From the IMG/VR virus record IMGVR_UViG_3300020159_000160, positions 1-24,842 of that record: a DNA stretch of 24,842 nt; one strand, 5' to 3'. The stretch's first letter is position 1; every line of letters begins with the position of its first letter. Made by a program: the position numbers and the translations under genes. Shown in pieces: positions 12,695 through 19,798 of the stretch. The stretch is from a virus. The notes under the pieces are model-generated. The model was not told where the DNA came from, made no database searches, and was given only the letters and a program-made list of their open reading frames with translations.

Positions 12695-12871
12695 ATGGCA
12701 ACGTATGAGTATAAATGCGATGTGGACAATCAAGAGGTATCTGTCCAACGTCCTATGTCAGAAGCAGAGGTCATTCCTATTTGCGAAATTTGTAAAGAGG
12801 ATATGAAGCGTGTATACTATGCAGCACCAGTAAAGTTCAATGGAACTGGATTCTACTCAACAGGAGGATAA
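12695..12871 (+). CDS. FmdB-like zinc-ribbon protein (58 aa)
   Basis: A 58-residue protein preceded by GGAGG. It has the family layout: MATYEYKC at the start, RPMSE, CEIC at 30-33 and RVYYAAPVKFNGTGFYSTG at the end. The first Cys is C8, and the partner of its CxxC pair is missing (an Asp-Val-Asp follows), so the zinc site may be partial. FmdB-like ribbons are common small regulators or assembly factors in actinobacteria and their phages. The precise role is unknown. Confidence 0.8.
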   Translation: MATYEYKCDVDNQEVSVQRPMSEAEVIPICEICKEDMKRVYYAAPVKFNGTGFYSTGG

Positions 12872-13018
12872 ATGCAATACGAATATGATAAAGAAAATGA
12901 AGATGGAAAAGTCTATACAGAAGAAGAGTTACTATATCGTGAGGGTCTTATCGACCAAATTAAAGAGCAGTTAGATGAACTTAGTCTAGCAATGTATGAA
13001 AAGGAAATGGCAGAATAG
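12872..13018 (+). CDS. Small acidic helical protein (48 aa)
   Basis: Starts directly after the previous stop and uses the GGAGG in the end of that gene as ribosome site. It is acidic and helical (EEELLYREGLIDQIKEQLDELSLAMYEKEMAE), probably a coiled coil. The function is unknown. Confidence 0.7.
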   Translation: MQYEYDKENEDGKVYTEEELLYREGLIDQIKEQLDELSLAMYEKEMAE

Positions 13019-13469
13019 ATTGAAAGATTCCAATTGGGACTTAGACCTTAGAGCAGGTGAACTAGGTGAGAGTAGGGTCGCAGACTTACTCTCCCTAGAT
13101 ACTGTCGAAGTCAAAACTGACAGGCGTTGGGTAGAGACTGGCAACGTCTACATTGAAACAGAATGCTATTATGTGACTGAGGGTATTTGGAAGCCGTCAG
13201 GAATTAGAGTAAGTAAGGCTACGCATTGGGCATTCATGTTAGAAGATTCCACAGTTATTATTCCATTGTGGAGATTGATGGATGCGGTATATGACGTTGG
13301 AAGACCTATAGCGTGTAATATTCCGCCTAACCCATCAAGAGGATATCTGATAACCATCGGACAGATACTAGAACATTTAAGACAAGCAAGACAGAAAGAG
13401 AATCAATCTATGGATGAACATTACGCCGAGACGTATGTTGACCCAGCGGAGCGTGACCTACCAAGTTGA
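12996..13469 (+). CDS. PD-(D/E)XK nuclease-like protein
   Basis: A protein of up to 157 residues. Motifs of the restriction-endonuclease fold are visible: GELGESRVADLL (an Arg/Glu-containing first helix), the catalytic-type TVEVKTDRRW (E38, K40) and a strand GNVYIETECY. The start is uncertain. ATG 12996 overlaps the previous gene by 23 bases, while TTG 13020 starts just after it (LKDSNWDLDLRAG). It ends the plus-strand block, 5 bases from the converging sigma-like gene. A resolvase or DNA-end-processing role is likely by family; the target is unknown. Confidence 0.7.
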   Translation: MKRKWQNRLKDSNWDLDLRAGELGESRVADLLSLDTVEVKTDRRWVETGNVYIETECYYVTEGIWKPSGIRVSKATHWAFMLEDSTVIIPLWRLMDAVYDVGRPIACNIPPNPSRGYLITIGQILEHLRQARQKENQSMDEHYAETYVDPAERDLPS

Positions 13470-13474
13470 AATAC

Positions 13475-14182
13475 TTAGTCGGTTTCCTCATGCCCATCGT
13501 TATCGGTGGAATCATCGTTGGTGCTTACAATCTCGTCTGGTATCTCGGAAACTTTCTCGGGAGAATCTTTATCTAGATGTGGCCTAAAGCCACCAATGCG
13601 TGTAATCAATTTCTTAATGGCTCTATTGTGGCGCATACGTGCTGCGTCTTCTGAGCCAAGTTCCATCTCGGCAGCAATAGCAGCATAATCCAGGGACTCA
13701 GCATACTTAAAGAAGAGAACGACCTTATCTTCTTTACTTAATTTATTATAGGCTGAGTTAATTTCGACCATCATCGCCATCATGTTACCGCCCTCTGATG
13801 GTGCTGGTGGTCGTCCTGTTTTTCCAAGGTTTAATACTGGCATCACACCAAACTCACCACGCAATACGGATGGAAGCAACGCTTCAACCATAGCGGGTTC
13901 GTAGTAGAATAAGTCAGATATTTCGTAGCCAATAGACTTAGCCTTCCACTTCTGACAGTAATCTAATGCTTGGTTACGAAGTGAACGATAGATAAGATTT
14001 TTAGCATCACGCTTACCGATTGATTCCCACTCAGATAGTTTATTAGGATGTTCTAGAAACCATTCATATAATTCTTGTTTAATATCTTCTAGTTCAACCA
14101 TGTCATATCTTTTATGATACTCAGCAGCAACGTTAACTACTATGTAATCCCAAGGTTCAATTCGTTCCCAATCCATTACCAT
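13475..14182 (-). CDS. RNA polymerase sigma-factor-like protein
   Basis: A 235-residue protein with two sigma-like parts. Residues about 20-80 resemble region 2 (AAEYHKRYDMVELEDIKQEL, then a helix ending RNQALDY). Residues about 140-195 form a region-4 helix-turn-helix (YNKLSKEDKVVLFFKYAESL, DYAAIAAEMELGSEDAARMR, HNRAIKKLI). The middle is Pro/Gly-rich, and the last 32 residues are an acidic, probably disordered tail. It would direct host RNA polymerase to phage promoters. It closes the replication operon and overlaps the preceding gene by 7 bases. A non-sigma helix-turn-helix regulator is the alternative. Confidence 0.75.
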   Translation of the reverse strand: MVMDWERIEPWDYIVVNVAAEYHKRYDMVELEDIKQELYEWFLEHPNKLSEWESIGKRDAKNLIYRSLRNQALDYCQKWKAKSIGYEISDLFYYEPAMVEALLPSVLRGEFGVMPVLNLGKTGRPPAPSEGGNMMAMMVEINSAYNKLSKEDKVVLFFKYAESLDYAAIAAEMELGSEDAARMRHNRAIKKLITRIGGFRPHLDKDSPEKVSEIPDEIVSTNDDSTDNDGHEETD

Positions 14183-14916
14183 TTGAAAGTTTTGCCCTCC
14201 ACAGTAAATGATTTGTTAACAATAGGAACTAACTGCGGAACTACTGTCTTACCTTCAACATGAAGGATGCCAAAGCCCTGTTGCCATGTGAATAAGCCAG
14301 CCTTTATATACTTAGCATTGTCGTAATTCATTAAGTTGCCCAGTTCCATACCCCAAACAGTCTTAGGCTTACCGCCACGATACGTTTGAGTGTGATGTGT
14401 TAAGCCCATACGGTGAGTGTGTCCACATACTACTGACATACCACTACGCTTGGCTAATCCAAGGGCTGTGGCTCCAGCAGTAGGTTGCACGTTACCCTCA
14501 TCACCATGCATTAACAACCAGCCAGGGGCTAGTTCATAAGGGTCTTTGTGGTATTTAATTCCCAACTCATCAAGCCCTAGAAAGTTTTCCAATTGCAGTT
14601 CAGGTAAGCCAAGTAATCCTGGCGCTCTCATTGCAACTGTATTAAACAATCTATCAGTATGATTACTTCTAATCATGTGCTCAATAGTTAAATCGTAAAG
14701 GACTTTCTTAGTTGTATCTCTGTCGCGTCCGATAGAACGCTCAAACTCTAACTCAGTTCCCTTACTCCACTTACTAATAGTCTGCATATCCATTTCGTCA
14801 CCACAGGATACAACAGTTTCAGGTTGATACCATTGAATGAATTTTGCGATAGCATTCACGGCTTCTACATCGTGATACGGTACCTGGAGGTCTGATATAC
14901 AGACTATAGATTTCAT
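14176..14916 (-). CDS. Calcineurin-like metallophosphoesterase
   Basis: A 246-residue protein with the ordered motifs of the family: SDLQVPYHD (8-16, metal ligands D9 and H15), CGDEMD (38-43), SNHTDR (about 84-89, replacing the usual GNHD/E), MHGDEG and GHTHR. Together these bind two metal ions and hydrolyse phosphoesters, probably in nucleotides or DNA ends given the operon. It overlaps the HNH gene by 4 bases and the sigma-like gene by 7. The substrate cannot be read from the sequence. Confidence 0.85.
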   Translation of the reverse strand: MKSIVCISDLQVPYHDVEAVNAIAKFIQWYQPETVVSCGDEMDMQTISKWSKGTELEFERSIGRDRDTTKKVLYDLTIEHMIRSNHTDRLFNTVAMRAPGLLGLPELQLENFLGLDELGIKYHKDPYELAPGWLLMHGDEGNVQPTAGATALGLAKRSGMSVVCGHTHRMGLTHHTQTYRGGKPKTVWGMELGNLMNYDNAKYIKAGLFTWQQGFGILHVEGKTVVPQLVPIVNKSFTVEGKTFKW

Positions 14917-15206
14917 TTCTTTTTGGCTCGTCTCTTATTCTCTAAGCCTACATTTTTCTTCTTAGATAAAACTCTTAGGTTAGATATCTTATCGTTACCC
15001 TTACGGCCACCATTATCTTTATGGTCTACCTCTTGGTCGCGCTTTAACTTCTTACCAGTAGCCTTCTTATATTCTAAGCGGGCTTTATTGGTAGATGTAG
15101 TTTCGGTAGTGCCATCCTTTTTCTTACGCTTGATAACGTAGATTGGACGACCACCGTTTTGCTTACTTCCTTTATATGGTCCAAATATCTTCATTCGTTC
15201 GGCCAC
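14913..15206 (-). CDS. HNH endonuclease-like protein
   Basis: A 97-residue, strongly basic protein. The C-terminal part has the HNH pattern EVDHKDNGGRKGNDKISNLR followed by KKKNVGLENK, typical of small phage HNH or homing nucleases. The N-terminal half is Lys-rich and may contact DNA. It overlaps both neighbours, so it is embedded in the replication operon rather than standing as an independent insertion. Confidence 0.8.
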   Translation of the reverse strand: MAERMKIFGPYKGSKQNGGRPIYVIKRKKKDGTTETTSTNKARLEYKKATGKKLKRDQEVDHKDNGGRKGNDKISNLRVLSKKKNVGLENKRRAKKK

Positions 15207-15565
15207 TTTCCTTGTAAGACTAGCAATCCGATGATTGCGTAGTTTGCCATGTCCTTAAAAGAATCTTCAAGGCTTTCATTCTCTGGTTTAGCACCAGTAT
15301 CCACTAAGTTATTTATACGTGCGAGTTTATCCCACATGCGTACTCGTAGTCCGTTAAGTGGACCACCAGGACTTAGGGAAATATTTTTAGGACCGTAATC
15401 CTTATGCTTACTAATAAGCAGGTCGAATAGACCTGAGGTAACATCTGCTACATCGTTGTTGAAGTCAGCAGAGGAACCTCTATTACTATCTGCAACATCT
15501 GAGATTGCTTCTCGTAGGATATCACTTTGTAGCCTTGTTCTACGAGTGGGGTTATAATCTGCCAT
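15191..15565 (-). CDS. Nmad1/DUF1599-type protein
   Basis: A 124-residue protein matching the nucleotide-modification-associated domain 1 pattern: LISKHKDYGPKNI, GLRVRMWDKLARINNL and ESLEDSFKDMANYAIIGLL. The conserved Lys/Asp/Tyr, Arg/Asp/Lys and Asp residues are present. The all-helical fold resembles MazG-type nucleotide pyrophosphohydrolases, and the family is associated with phage nucleotide modification. It overlaps the HNH start by 16 bases. The specific substrate is unknown. Confidence 0.8.
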   Translation of the reverse strand: MADYNPTRRTRLQSDILREAISDVADSNRGSSADFNNDVADVTSGLFDLLISKHKDYGPKNISLSPGGPLNGLRVRMWDKLARINNLVDTGAKPENESLEDSFKDMANYAIIGLLVLQGKWPNE

Positions 15566-15571
15566 ATTTCT

Positions 15572-15937
15572 TCACTCTCCGCCTTCGTTGTCATTGTTTG
15601 GTTTCTTATCTAATAGTTCGGTTAGTTCTTCGTCGATATCATACATTTGTTCTCTTATAATCAGGTCTTCTATGAAGTCCTTCATATGGGTTGGGTCATG
15701 TTGCGCAGCATATAGTGTTGCGTATGTATCTTGAACTATATCCTCTACTTTCTCGGGTGTTTGAGCACTCTTGTAAATGGTGCGAAGTAAAGAACCAATC
15801 ATTAAACTAAACCCATTGGGTAGTAGTAACTCTGGATTAAACTCTTCTTCACCGTCTTCAAGTAGATGGTCTGTTGCTTCAAAAATATTATCAAATGGTT
15901 GACCGCATTCAGGGCAGTCAGGTATATCATTCAGCAT
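15572..15937 (-). CDS. Small zinc-finger-like protein of the replication operon
   Basis: A 121-residue acidic protein whose N-terminus CPECGQPFDNIFEATDH has the spacing of a C2H2-type zinc finger (C8, C11, H24). The rest is helical. The start overlaps the primase end by 11 bases. I believe similar proteins occur in actinophage replication modules but recall no assigned function. Confidence 0.75.
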   Translation of the reverse strand: MLNDIPDCPECGQPFDNIFEATDHLLEDGEEEFNPELLLPNGFSLMIGSLLRTIYKSAQTPEKVEDIVQDTYATLYAAQHDPTHMKDFIEDLIIREQMYDIDEELTELLDKKPNNDNEGGE

Positions 15938-16559
15938 CCGTACTCAACCCCATCTTTTCCCTGATTGCATCGGCACCGAACTTGACGTAGACAGAATTAA
16001 CATCTTCCCCGTCTGGCATGGTAACAATTGTAACTGGAAGTTCTCTGGCAAGACTAGTGGCAAATTCTTTTCCTGGTTGGTCTCCATCTGCAAAAACAAA
16101 CACTCGCTCAAAGTCTGCAAGTAATCTAGTGTAATGTTTCTTCCATGAGTTTGCACCAGGAACTCCAATACAAGGGATGCCAACGCACTTACTAAGAGTA
16201 ACTGTATCCAGTTCACCTTCGCATACCCCAATCCAATCGCCTGCTCGTTCTATATCTAGAACATTAAACATCTTTGTTTCAGCGCCAGTCATTCCCATGT
16301 ACTTCGGTTCCACCGCTGGATTAAGCGACCTAAAACGTAAGTCAACAACACCAGTTTTAGTAATGTAAGGAATCGAGAGACGACCTTGGAATGCTTCATG
16401 TCCAACCTCAGGCTCCGAGACTACGCCTAATCGACAAGCCCGAGCCACTTCCTTTGTTATTCCCCGACTTGCGAGGTAAGCGTCCGCCAGATGTATATTC
16501 TCCGCGTATCTGCTGGCTGCTCTGCCCAGTAATTCCTTCTGCGATTGACTTTGCTTCAT
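15927..16559 (-). CDS. Primase catalytic (Toprim) subunit
   Basis: About 210 residues from ATG 16559 (MKQSQSQKELL), chosen for the AAAGGTG about eight bases upstream; an ATG at 16586 adds 9 residues. The chain has the DnaG/T7-gp4-type primase core. First come AYLASRGIT and FQGRLSIPYI. Toprim motifs follow: VCEGELD with the catalytic Glu, IGVPGAN, and VFVFADGDQPGK with the paired Asp. The zinc-binding domain usually fused in front is encoded separately by the overlapping upstream gene (about 150 shared bases, different frame). It makes RNA primers, presumably with the ATPase encoded upstream. Confidence 0.85.
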   Translation of the reverse strand: MKQSQSQKELLGRAASRYAENIHLADAYLASRGITKEVARACRLGVVSEPEVGHEAFQGRLSIPYITKTGVVDLRFRSLNPAVEPKYMGMTGAETKMFNVLDIERAGDWIGVCEGELDTVTLSKCVGIPCIGVPGANSWKKHYTRLLADFERVFVFADGDQPGKEFATSLARELPVTIVTMPDGEDVNSVYVKFGADAIREKMGLSTDAE

Positions 16560-16788
16560 GTATATCACACCTTTCCTGCTTGGCAATTATCTGAATACTA
16601 TTGCCTTGCATGCCACATGCGAAACAATTAAAAATGTTTTCTCTTGTATTAAAACTCGCACTTGCATGGGAGTCATTATGGAACGGACACTTGACGTTAA
16701 CCTGACCAGTCGTTCGGTTTAACTTAGCACCATAGTGCTGTAATACCAACACGATATCTGGCAAGTCATCAGTCATCACCGAATACAT
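16408..16788 (-). CDS. Primase zinc-binding (CHC2-type) subunit
   Basis: A 126-residue protein with the CHC2 zinc ribbon of DnaG-type primases: VKCPFHNDSHASASFN (C34, H37) and FNCFACGMQGNSIQII (C55, C58). Its last 50 residues are low in complexity and are read from DNA that also encodes the start of the Toprim protein in another frame. The start is either ATG 16788 or the in-frame ATG 16776. The zinc domain normally recognises the primer template sequence. A fused protein produced by frameshifting is an alternative. Confidence 0.85.
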   Translation of the reverse strand: MYSVMTDDLPDIVLVLQHYGAKLNRTTGQVNVKCPFHNDSHASASFNTRENIFNCFACGMQGNSIQIIAKQERCDIHEAKSIAEGITGQSSQQIRGEYTSGGRLPRKSGNNKGSGSGLSIRRSLGA

Positions 16789-17140
16789 CCCCTAATCTTA
16801 ATACTAGGTAGGCATCATCTATGCCCTTACCTCTTGCTTTAATAATAACTGCGGGCATGATAGCATCTCTTGGGATGTTACGAGCCTCTGCATAATGGTC
16901 TGCTTCTACTTGCGCTTCCTTTGTCCAACCTGGGAGAGTAATCTTGCCACTTGCGCCTGGCGCTTTACACTCGATAATTCCGATGCTCCCGAGGAAGTCG
17001 TTCTTGACGACGACATCTCCCTCATCTTTCGCACCTGCACGAGCGAGTCTTTCAGCATCATAACCATGATTACGAAACCAATCACGAATATCAGTTTCAA
17101 AGGTTGCTCCTCTTGCTTTGTGGGATTTTCTAGTCGTCAT
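16769..17140 (-). CDS. Hjc-like PD-(D/E)XK nuclease (candidate Holliday junction resolvase)
   Basis: A 123-residue protein with the archaeal-Hjc-like arrangement: GATFETDIRDWFRNHGYDAE (E15), DEGDVVVKNDF (D42) and IIECKAPG (E57, K59). These form the metal site of a small structure-selective nuclease that would resolve branched replication intermediates before packaging. It overlaps the ATPase end by 4 bases. A generic VRR-like nuclease is the alternative. Confidence 0.8.
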   Translation of the reverse strand: MTTRKSHKARGATFETDIRDWFRNHGYDAERLARAGAKDEGDVVVKNDFLGSIGIIECKAPGASGKITLPGWTKEAQVEADHYAEARNIPRDAIMPAVIIKARGKGIDDAYLVLRLGDVFGDD

Positions 17141-17919
17141 GCGTTCTCTGGAATATCTTCTACATACATATATTCAGGATTAAATGCTAACCATGTCATG
17201 AGCGTTCCGTTTTGGTCGGCTCTTCCGTAGCGATTCTTGACTGATGCCACGCCCATCGATGTGCCAACCGTGCCGAGCGTACATATAAGCGCAGGTAACT
17301 GGGAAACTTTTCCCTGGATTGCGCTTCTCGGTTGACAAGGATTGCCAGGAACTGCTTCCGAAGTGTGATGTAAAACCACAATCGCTGCATTGGTCGCTCT
17401 CGCAAGATATTTCAACTCCTTCATTATTGCTCGCATAGATGCGAACTCTTCGCCACCATCTGTGGCTACGTCCATCAAGTTATCAAGTACAATCATCGAT
17501 GGGGAGCATCCCCAAAGTTCTTCGAATGCTTGTACTTCTTCTACAATATCTTCCAATGTAGGCGATGATTCAAACGACCAAACTATATGACTTCCTTTTT
17601 GGAGGACTGCCTTTGTCCAACCAACATCAGTATTAAGTTTCTGTTCTACATCTGACTGACTCTTCCCCGAAATCATAGATGCTAAACGCATAGCCATTGT
17701 GTGTGCATTGGTATCCGCAGATATGTACAATGTTGGCACATTGGTCTTGAGTGCAAGTGCTAGAGCAAGCGTAGATTTACCTGCTCCTGGAGCACCAGCA
17801 AACATAGAAACTTCTGAACGACGAATGATAATCTTGTTCGTTTCAAATGCCTTAAAACAACTAGGAAGGGGTTCCCCACCGATAGATGCTCGTCCTACTG
17901 AACGTACTAGAGTACGCAT
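17137..17919 (-). CDS. RecA/DnaB-superfamily replication ATPase
   Basis: A 260-residue protein with Walker A GAPGAGKST (42-50), Walker B MIVLDN (142-147) and a sensor-like strand AIVVLHHTSE (178-187). The fold matches the ATPase domain of DnaB/RepA-type hexameric helicases or RadA/RecA-like proteins. It lacks the DnaB N-terminal domain, so it may be a minimal helicase working with the split primase. The start lies 43 bases after the previous gene, with AGGAAGGGTGGCCG upstream. A recombinase role is less likely because no recombinase-specific motif is seen. Confidence 0.8.
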   Translation of the reverse strand: MRTLVRSVGRASIGGEPLPSCFKAFETNKIIIRRSEVSMFAGAPGAGKSTLALALALKTNVPTLYISADTNAHTMAMRLASMISGKSQSDVEQKLNTDVGWTKAVLQKGSHIVWSFESSPTLEDIVEEVQAFEELWGCSPSMIVLDNLMDVATDGGEEFASMRAIMKELKYLARATNAAIVVLHHTSEAVPGNPCQPRSAIQGKVSQLPALICTLGTVGTSMGVASVKNRYGRADQNGTLMTWLAFNPEYMYVEDIPENA

Positions 17920-17962
17920 CGGCCACCCTTCCTAGTTAGTTAAAATGGAAATAGTTCTTGCC

Positions 17963-18367
17963 TTAATTGACTGGCTTGCATTGGTCCGCGCCCTGAGGCA
18001 TCGGACACACCCACATCGCGTATGGATTCCCCGTCTTGCTTGAGATTCCCGACTTGTACTTGCGAGGGCCATGTTGGCATGTCGGACCACCTTGTACTGG
18101 TGCTCCCGCTCCCATACCTGATGGAGCCTGAGCCTGGGGCGGAGTTGAGATAGGCGGAGGCGTTGTGCTTGTAGTGGAAGCGGTAGTCGACAGGGGGGCT
18201 AGTGTACCCGCCTGAGACAATAGTTTTTGAGTTGCGTGAATTTGGGTAGCGTAATCGCCAATACCCTCAAGCAGAACACTTAGTTCATCTGCGCTGTTAG
18301 CACGGATGTTAATAAGGTCGCCCGTAGCCAACTTATAGTTGACTTGTAACTTCCAGTCTTCGGCCAT
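17963..18367 (-). CDS. Phage replication protein with C-terminal Cys/His motif (possible ssDNA-binding)
   Basis: A 134-residue protein. Residues 1-50 form a small alpha/beta domain, 55-95 are a low-complexity Ser/Thr/Pro linker, and the tail carries CQHG (C97, H99), WVCP (C121) and C130, spaced like a zinc-binding unit. I recall similar tails in actinophage proteins encoded beside RecB/Cas4-like nucleases. A single-stranded-DNA-binding role is plausible but is inference. It starts directly after the nuclease stop. Confidence 0.75.
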   Translation of the reverse strand: MAEDWKLQVNYKLATGDLINIRANSADELSVLLEGIGDYATQIHATQKLLSQAGTLAPLSTTASTTSTTPPPISTPPQAQAPSGMGAGAPVQGGPTCQHGPRKYKSGISSKTGNPYAMWVCPMPQGADQCKPVN

Positions 18368-18988
18368 TTATTTATCCTTTTTCGTAGAGAACTGACAGAA
18401 CTCGGTGAGTCCACACATGTACTGACAGTTGTTTGTGTTGGGTAAGAATATACCAGTCTTGCGTGCTGTGTCAAATTGTTTTATTAGGTATTCCATTTTG
18501 TCATAAGTGTATCCTGACAGGTCTACCATATCTGACGTGCTATTGCCACGAGCCATGTAGTAGTTACCCCACTTGATATCTATGCCGAAGGTCTGTTCAA
18601 GCCCAAGTTTATAGAAGCCAAGTTGAAGTGTACTAGACGGAGTTTGCTGAGATGTTTTAAGGTCGCAGATAACCAGTTGACCATCAACGTCAAAGACGCG
18701 GTCAATAATCATTTTGACAGGCACACCAGCCACAACAGGATTAAGAGCAAGTTCGATTGCTGGATTGCCGTCTGGTGCTACCCAGATTTTCCAGTTCTTG
18801 TTAAGTTCACGCCAAGCAATATAACCCTGAACCCATTTAGGTCCAGCAGTTTGCCAGAATGTTTGGTCTTCCTTGTTTGGATTAGCCTTAGTAGCACGAC
18901 CACCAACACGAGCATTGTCTAGGTCAATATCACCCTTAGACTCATCCCATGCTTGTTGCCATAGTTGGACTGCTGGGTCTTGCATCAT
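18368..18988 (-). CDS. RecB/Cas4-like nuclease, C-terminal (catalytic) part
   Basis: A 206-residue protein (an adjacent ATG at 18985 is equally possible). It carries MIIDRVFDVDG (metal-binding Asp), LVICDLKTS (Asp and Lys of the PD-(D/E)XK core) and the QLGFYKLGL motif of RecB-family nucleases. Near the end, CQYMCGLTEFC supplies three of the four cysteines of a Cas4/AddB-type iron-sulfur cluster. The family's N-terminal motif and first Cys are missing here but are encoded by the preceding 63-aa gene, whose stop overlaps this start as ATGA. Expected role: 5-prime or 3-prime resection of DNA ends in recombination-dependent replication. Confidence 0.85.
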   Translation of the reverse strand: MMQDPAVQLWQQAWDESKGDIDLDNARVGGRATKANPNKEDQTFWQTAGPKWVQGYIAWRELNKNWKIWVAPDGNPAIELALNPVVAGVPVKMIIDRVFDVDGQLVICDLKTSQQTPSSTLQLGFYKLGLEQTFGIDIKWGNYYMARGNSTSDMVDLSGYTYDKMEYLIKQFDTARKTGIFLPNTNNCQYMCGLTEFCQFSTKKDK

Positions 18989-19176
18989 AGAGTTTCCTTG
19001 TCGTAGTTTTCACAGGCAAGGTGAAAGGCAGAGCCTCCGACTGACCATACGGATGGAGATTCTTCTTTTCCAAGCAGTCTACCAAGATAGTATTGGTAAC
19101 CACATGTTAGGTATGTTGAGAATGCCGAATAGGACATATGCTCAGGTAAAGTATATTCTTCGAGTTCAATTGACAT
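18985..19176 (-). CDS. RecB/Cas4-like nuclease, N-terminal part (63 aa, leaderless start)
   Basis: 63 residues containing SYSAFSTYLTCGYQYYLGR, which matches the N-terminal helix and first cluster Cys (C25) of Cas4/RecB nucleases, and GGSAFHLACE, the family's motif I with its His. The stop overlaps the next start as ATGA, so one functional nuclease appears to be made from two polypeptides or by frameshifting. I chose ATG 19176 because a good promoter ends six bases upstream, which leaves no room for a ribosome site, and because homology begins soon after it. The frame stays open to 19398 but the extra residues look non-coding. Confidence 0.8.
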   Translation of the reverse strand: MSIELEEYTLPEHMSYSAFSTYLTCGYQYYLGRLLGKEESPSVWSVGGSAFHLACENYDKETL

Positions 19177-19182
19177 AATTGG

Positions 19183-19212
19183 AGTATAACTTACAATTGG
19201 GTTCTGAGTCAA
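19183..19212 (-). promoter_or_regulatory. Promoter of the replication operon (leaderless)
   Basis: On the minus strand TTGACT (19212-19207) and TATACT (19188-19183) are separated by 18 bases. The -10 element ends six bases before the ATG at 19176, so transcription should start at or next to the A of the ATG and give a leaderless mRNA. Confidence 0.8.
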
Positions 19213-19226
19213 ATAGTTATAAGTAT

Positions 19227-19256
19227 TTGACAGATTGGGTTTTGTCTGTGTATAAT
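19227..19256 (+). promoter_or_regulatory. Perfect-consensus sigma-A-type promoter
   Basis: TTGACA (19227-19232), an 18-base spacer and TATAAT (19251-19256). It is back to back with the leftward promoter, with 14 bases between the two -35 elements, and points at the 54-aa gene. The predicted leader of about 70 bases contains the small hairpin AGGCC-TTC-GGCCT (19280-19292). Confidence 0.9.
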
Positions 19257-19330
19257 TAATTTTGTAAGAAATTATATATAGGCCTTCGGCCTTATGTAAT
19301 AATATATTATTATAATATCTAAGGAGTACT

Positions 19331-19495
19331 ATGTCAAATACATTTTGGGCTGTGTTTTTTGGAGCATCGGCAGGTCTATTCTCGGTTAACATTATCACAA
19401 CAGCAATCGAAGAGTGGCGACATCGAGAGCATCACAAAAACCTAGAACTTCTATGGCAAGAGTTAGAGGATTATGAGTTTGAGGACGACGATTAA
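19331..19495 (+). CDS. Single-pass membrane protein (54 aa), isolated plus-strand gene
   Basis: AAGGAG at 19321-19326 precedes the ATG by four bases. Residues 4-26 (TFWAVFFGASAGLFSVNIIT) form one hydrophobic helix with GxxxG-like small residues. A His/Arg-rich turn and an acidic tail (ELEDYEFEDDD) follow. It is the only plus-strand gene between two minus-strand operons and has its own consensus promoter and terminator, the layout of a moron-type gene expressed independently of the lytic programme. A superinfection-exclusion or lysogeny-associated role is inference. Confidence 0.8.
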   Translation: MSNTFWAVFFGASAGLFSVNIITTAIEEWRHREHHKNLELLWQELEDYEFEDDD

Positions 19496-19514
19496 CCTCT
19501 AAAAACAACAAAAG

Positions 19515-19552
19515 ACCCCCTCGCCCTAGGTAAATACCTAAGGTAAGGGGGT
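19515..19552. terminator. Bidirectional terminator between the late operon and the 54-aa gene
   Basis: ACCCCCT (19515-19521) pairs with AGGGGGT (19546-19552), enclosing a second stem TAGGT/ACCTA. On the minus strand a long T-rich tail follows (complement of 19501-19514); on the plus strand TTTCTT follows. It should end the leftward late transcript after the holin-like gene and the rightward 54-aa transcript. Confidence 0.8.
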
Positions 19553-19591
19553 TTCTTGTCTGTATGGGGCTTCTAGACCCCTAAAACGGGG

Positions 19592-19798
19592 TTATTTAGA
19601 CCCTAGTCCGTATTCTTTTTCGTTCTTATCTGCCCATTTGGCCAGAGGAGCGGCTAGAGCACCGATTAGAACAGCATACTCAGGACGTAGGTCTGTCAAT
19701 AGAGCAATGCCCATAGTGATTCCTGCTGCTAATAGAGCCCGAAGATAGGACTTCACTGCGGCAACATCTTTCTTGCTGAGAGTAAATAGATTCTTCAT
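19592..19798 (-). CDS. Holin-like membrane protein (68 aa)
   Basis: A 68-residue protein with a basic N-terminus and two hydrophobic segments (about 19-36, ALLAAGITMGIALL; 39-54, YAVLIGALAAPLAKW), followed by a charged tail. Size, topology and place directly after the endolysin (ATGA overlap) fit a holin that permeabilises the membrane. It is the last gene before the terminator. Confidence 0.75.
   Translation of the reverse strand: MKNLFTLSKKDVAAVKSYLRALLAAGITMGIALLTDLRPEYAVLIGALAAPLAKWADKNEKEYGLGSK

Noticed and set aside
13466-13576. A plus-strand 36-aa frame (TTG start, highly hydrophobic) overlapping the end of the sigma-like gene in antisense.
   Set aside because: The hydrophobic residues (Ile, Val, Phe, Leu) are the exact complements of Asp and Glu codons in the sigma-like protein's acidic tail, so the membrane-like look is a mirror artefact. 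No ribosome site supports it.
19280-19292. The AGGCC-TTC-GGCCT hairpin as a terminator.
   Set aside because: Only 5 pairs and no proper T-tract on either strand; it more likely lies in the leader of the 54-aa transcript.
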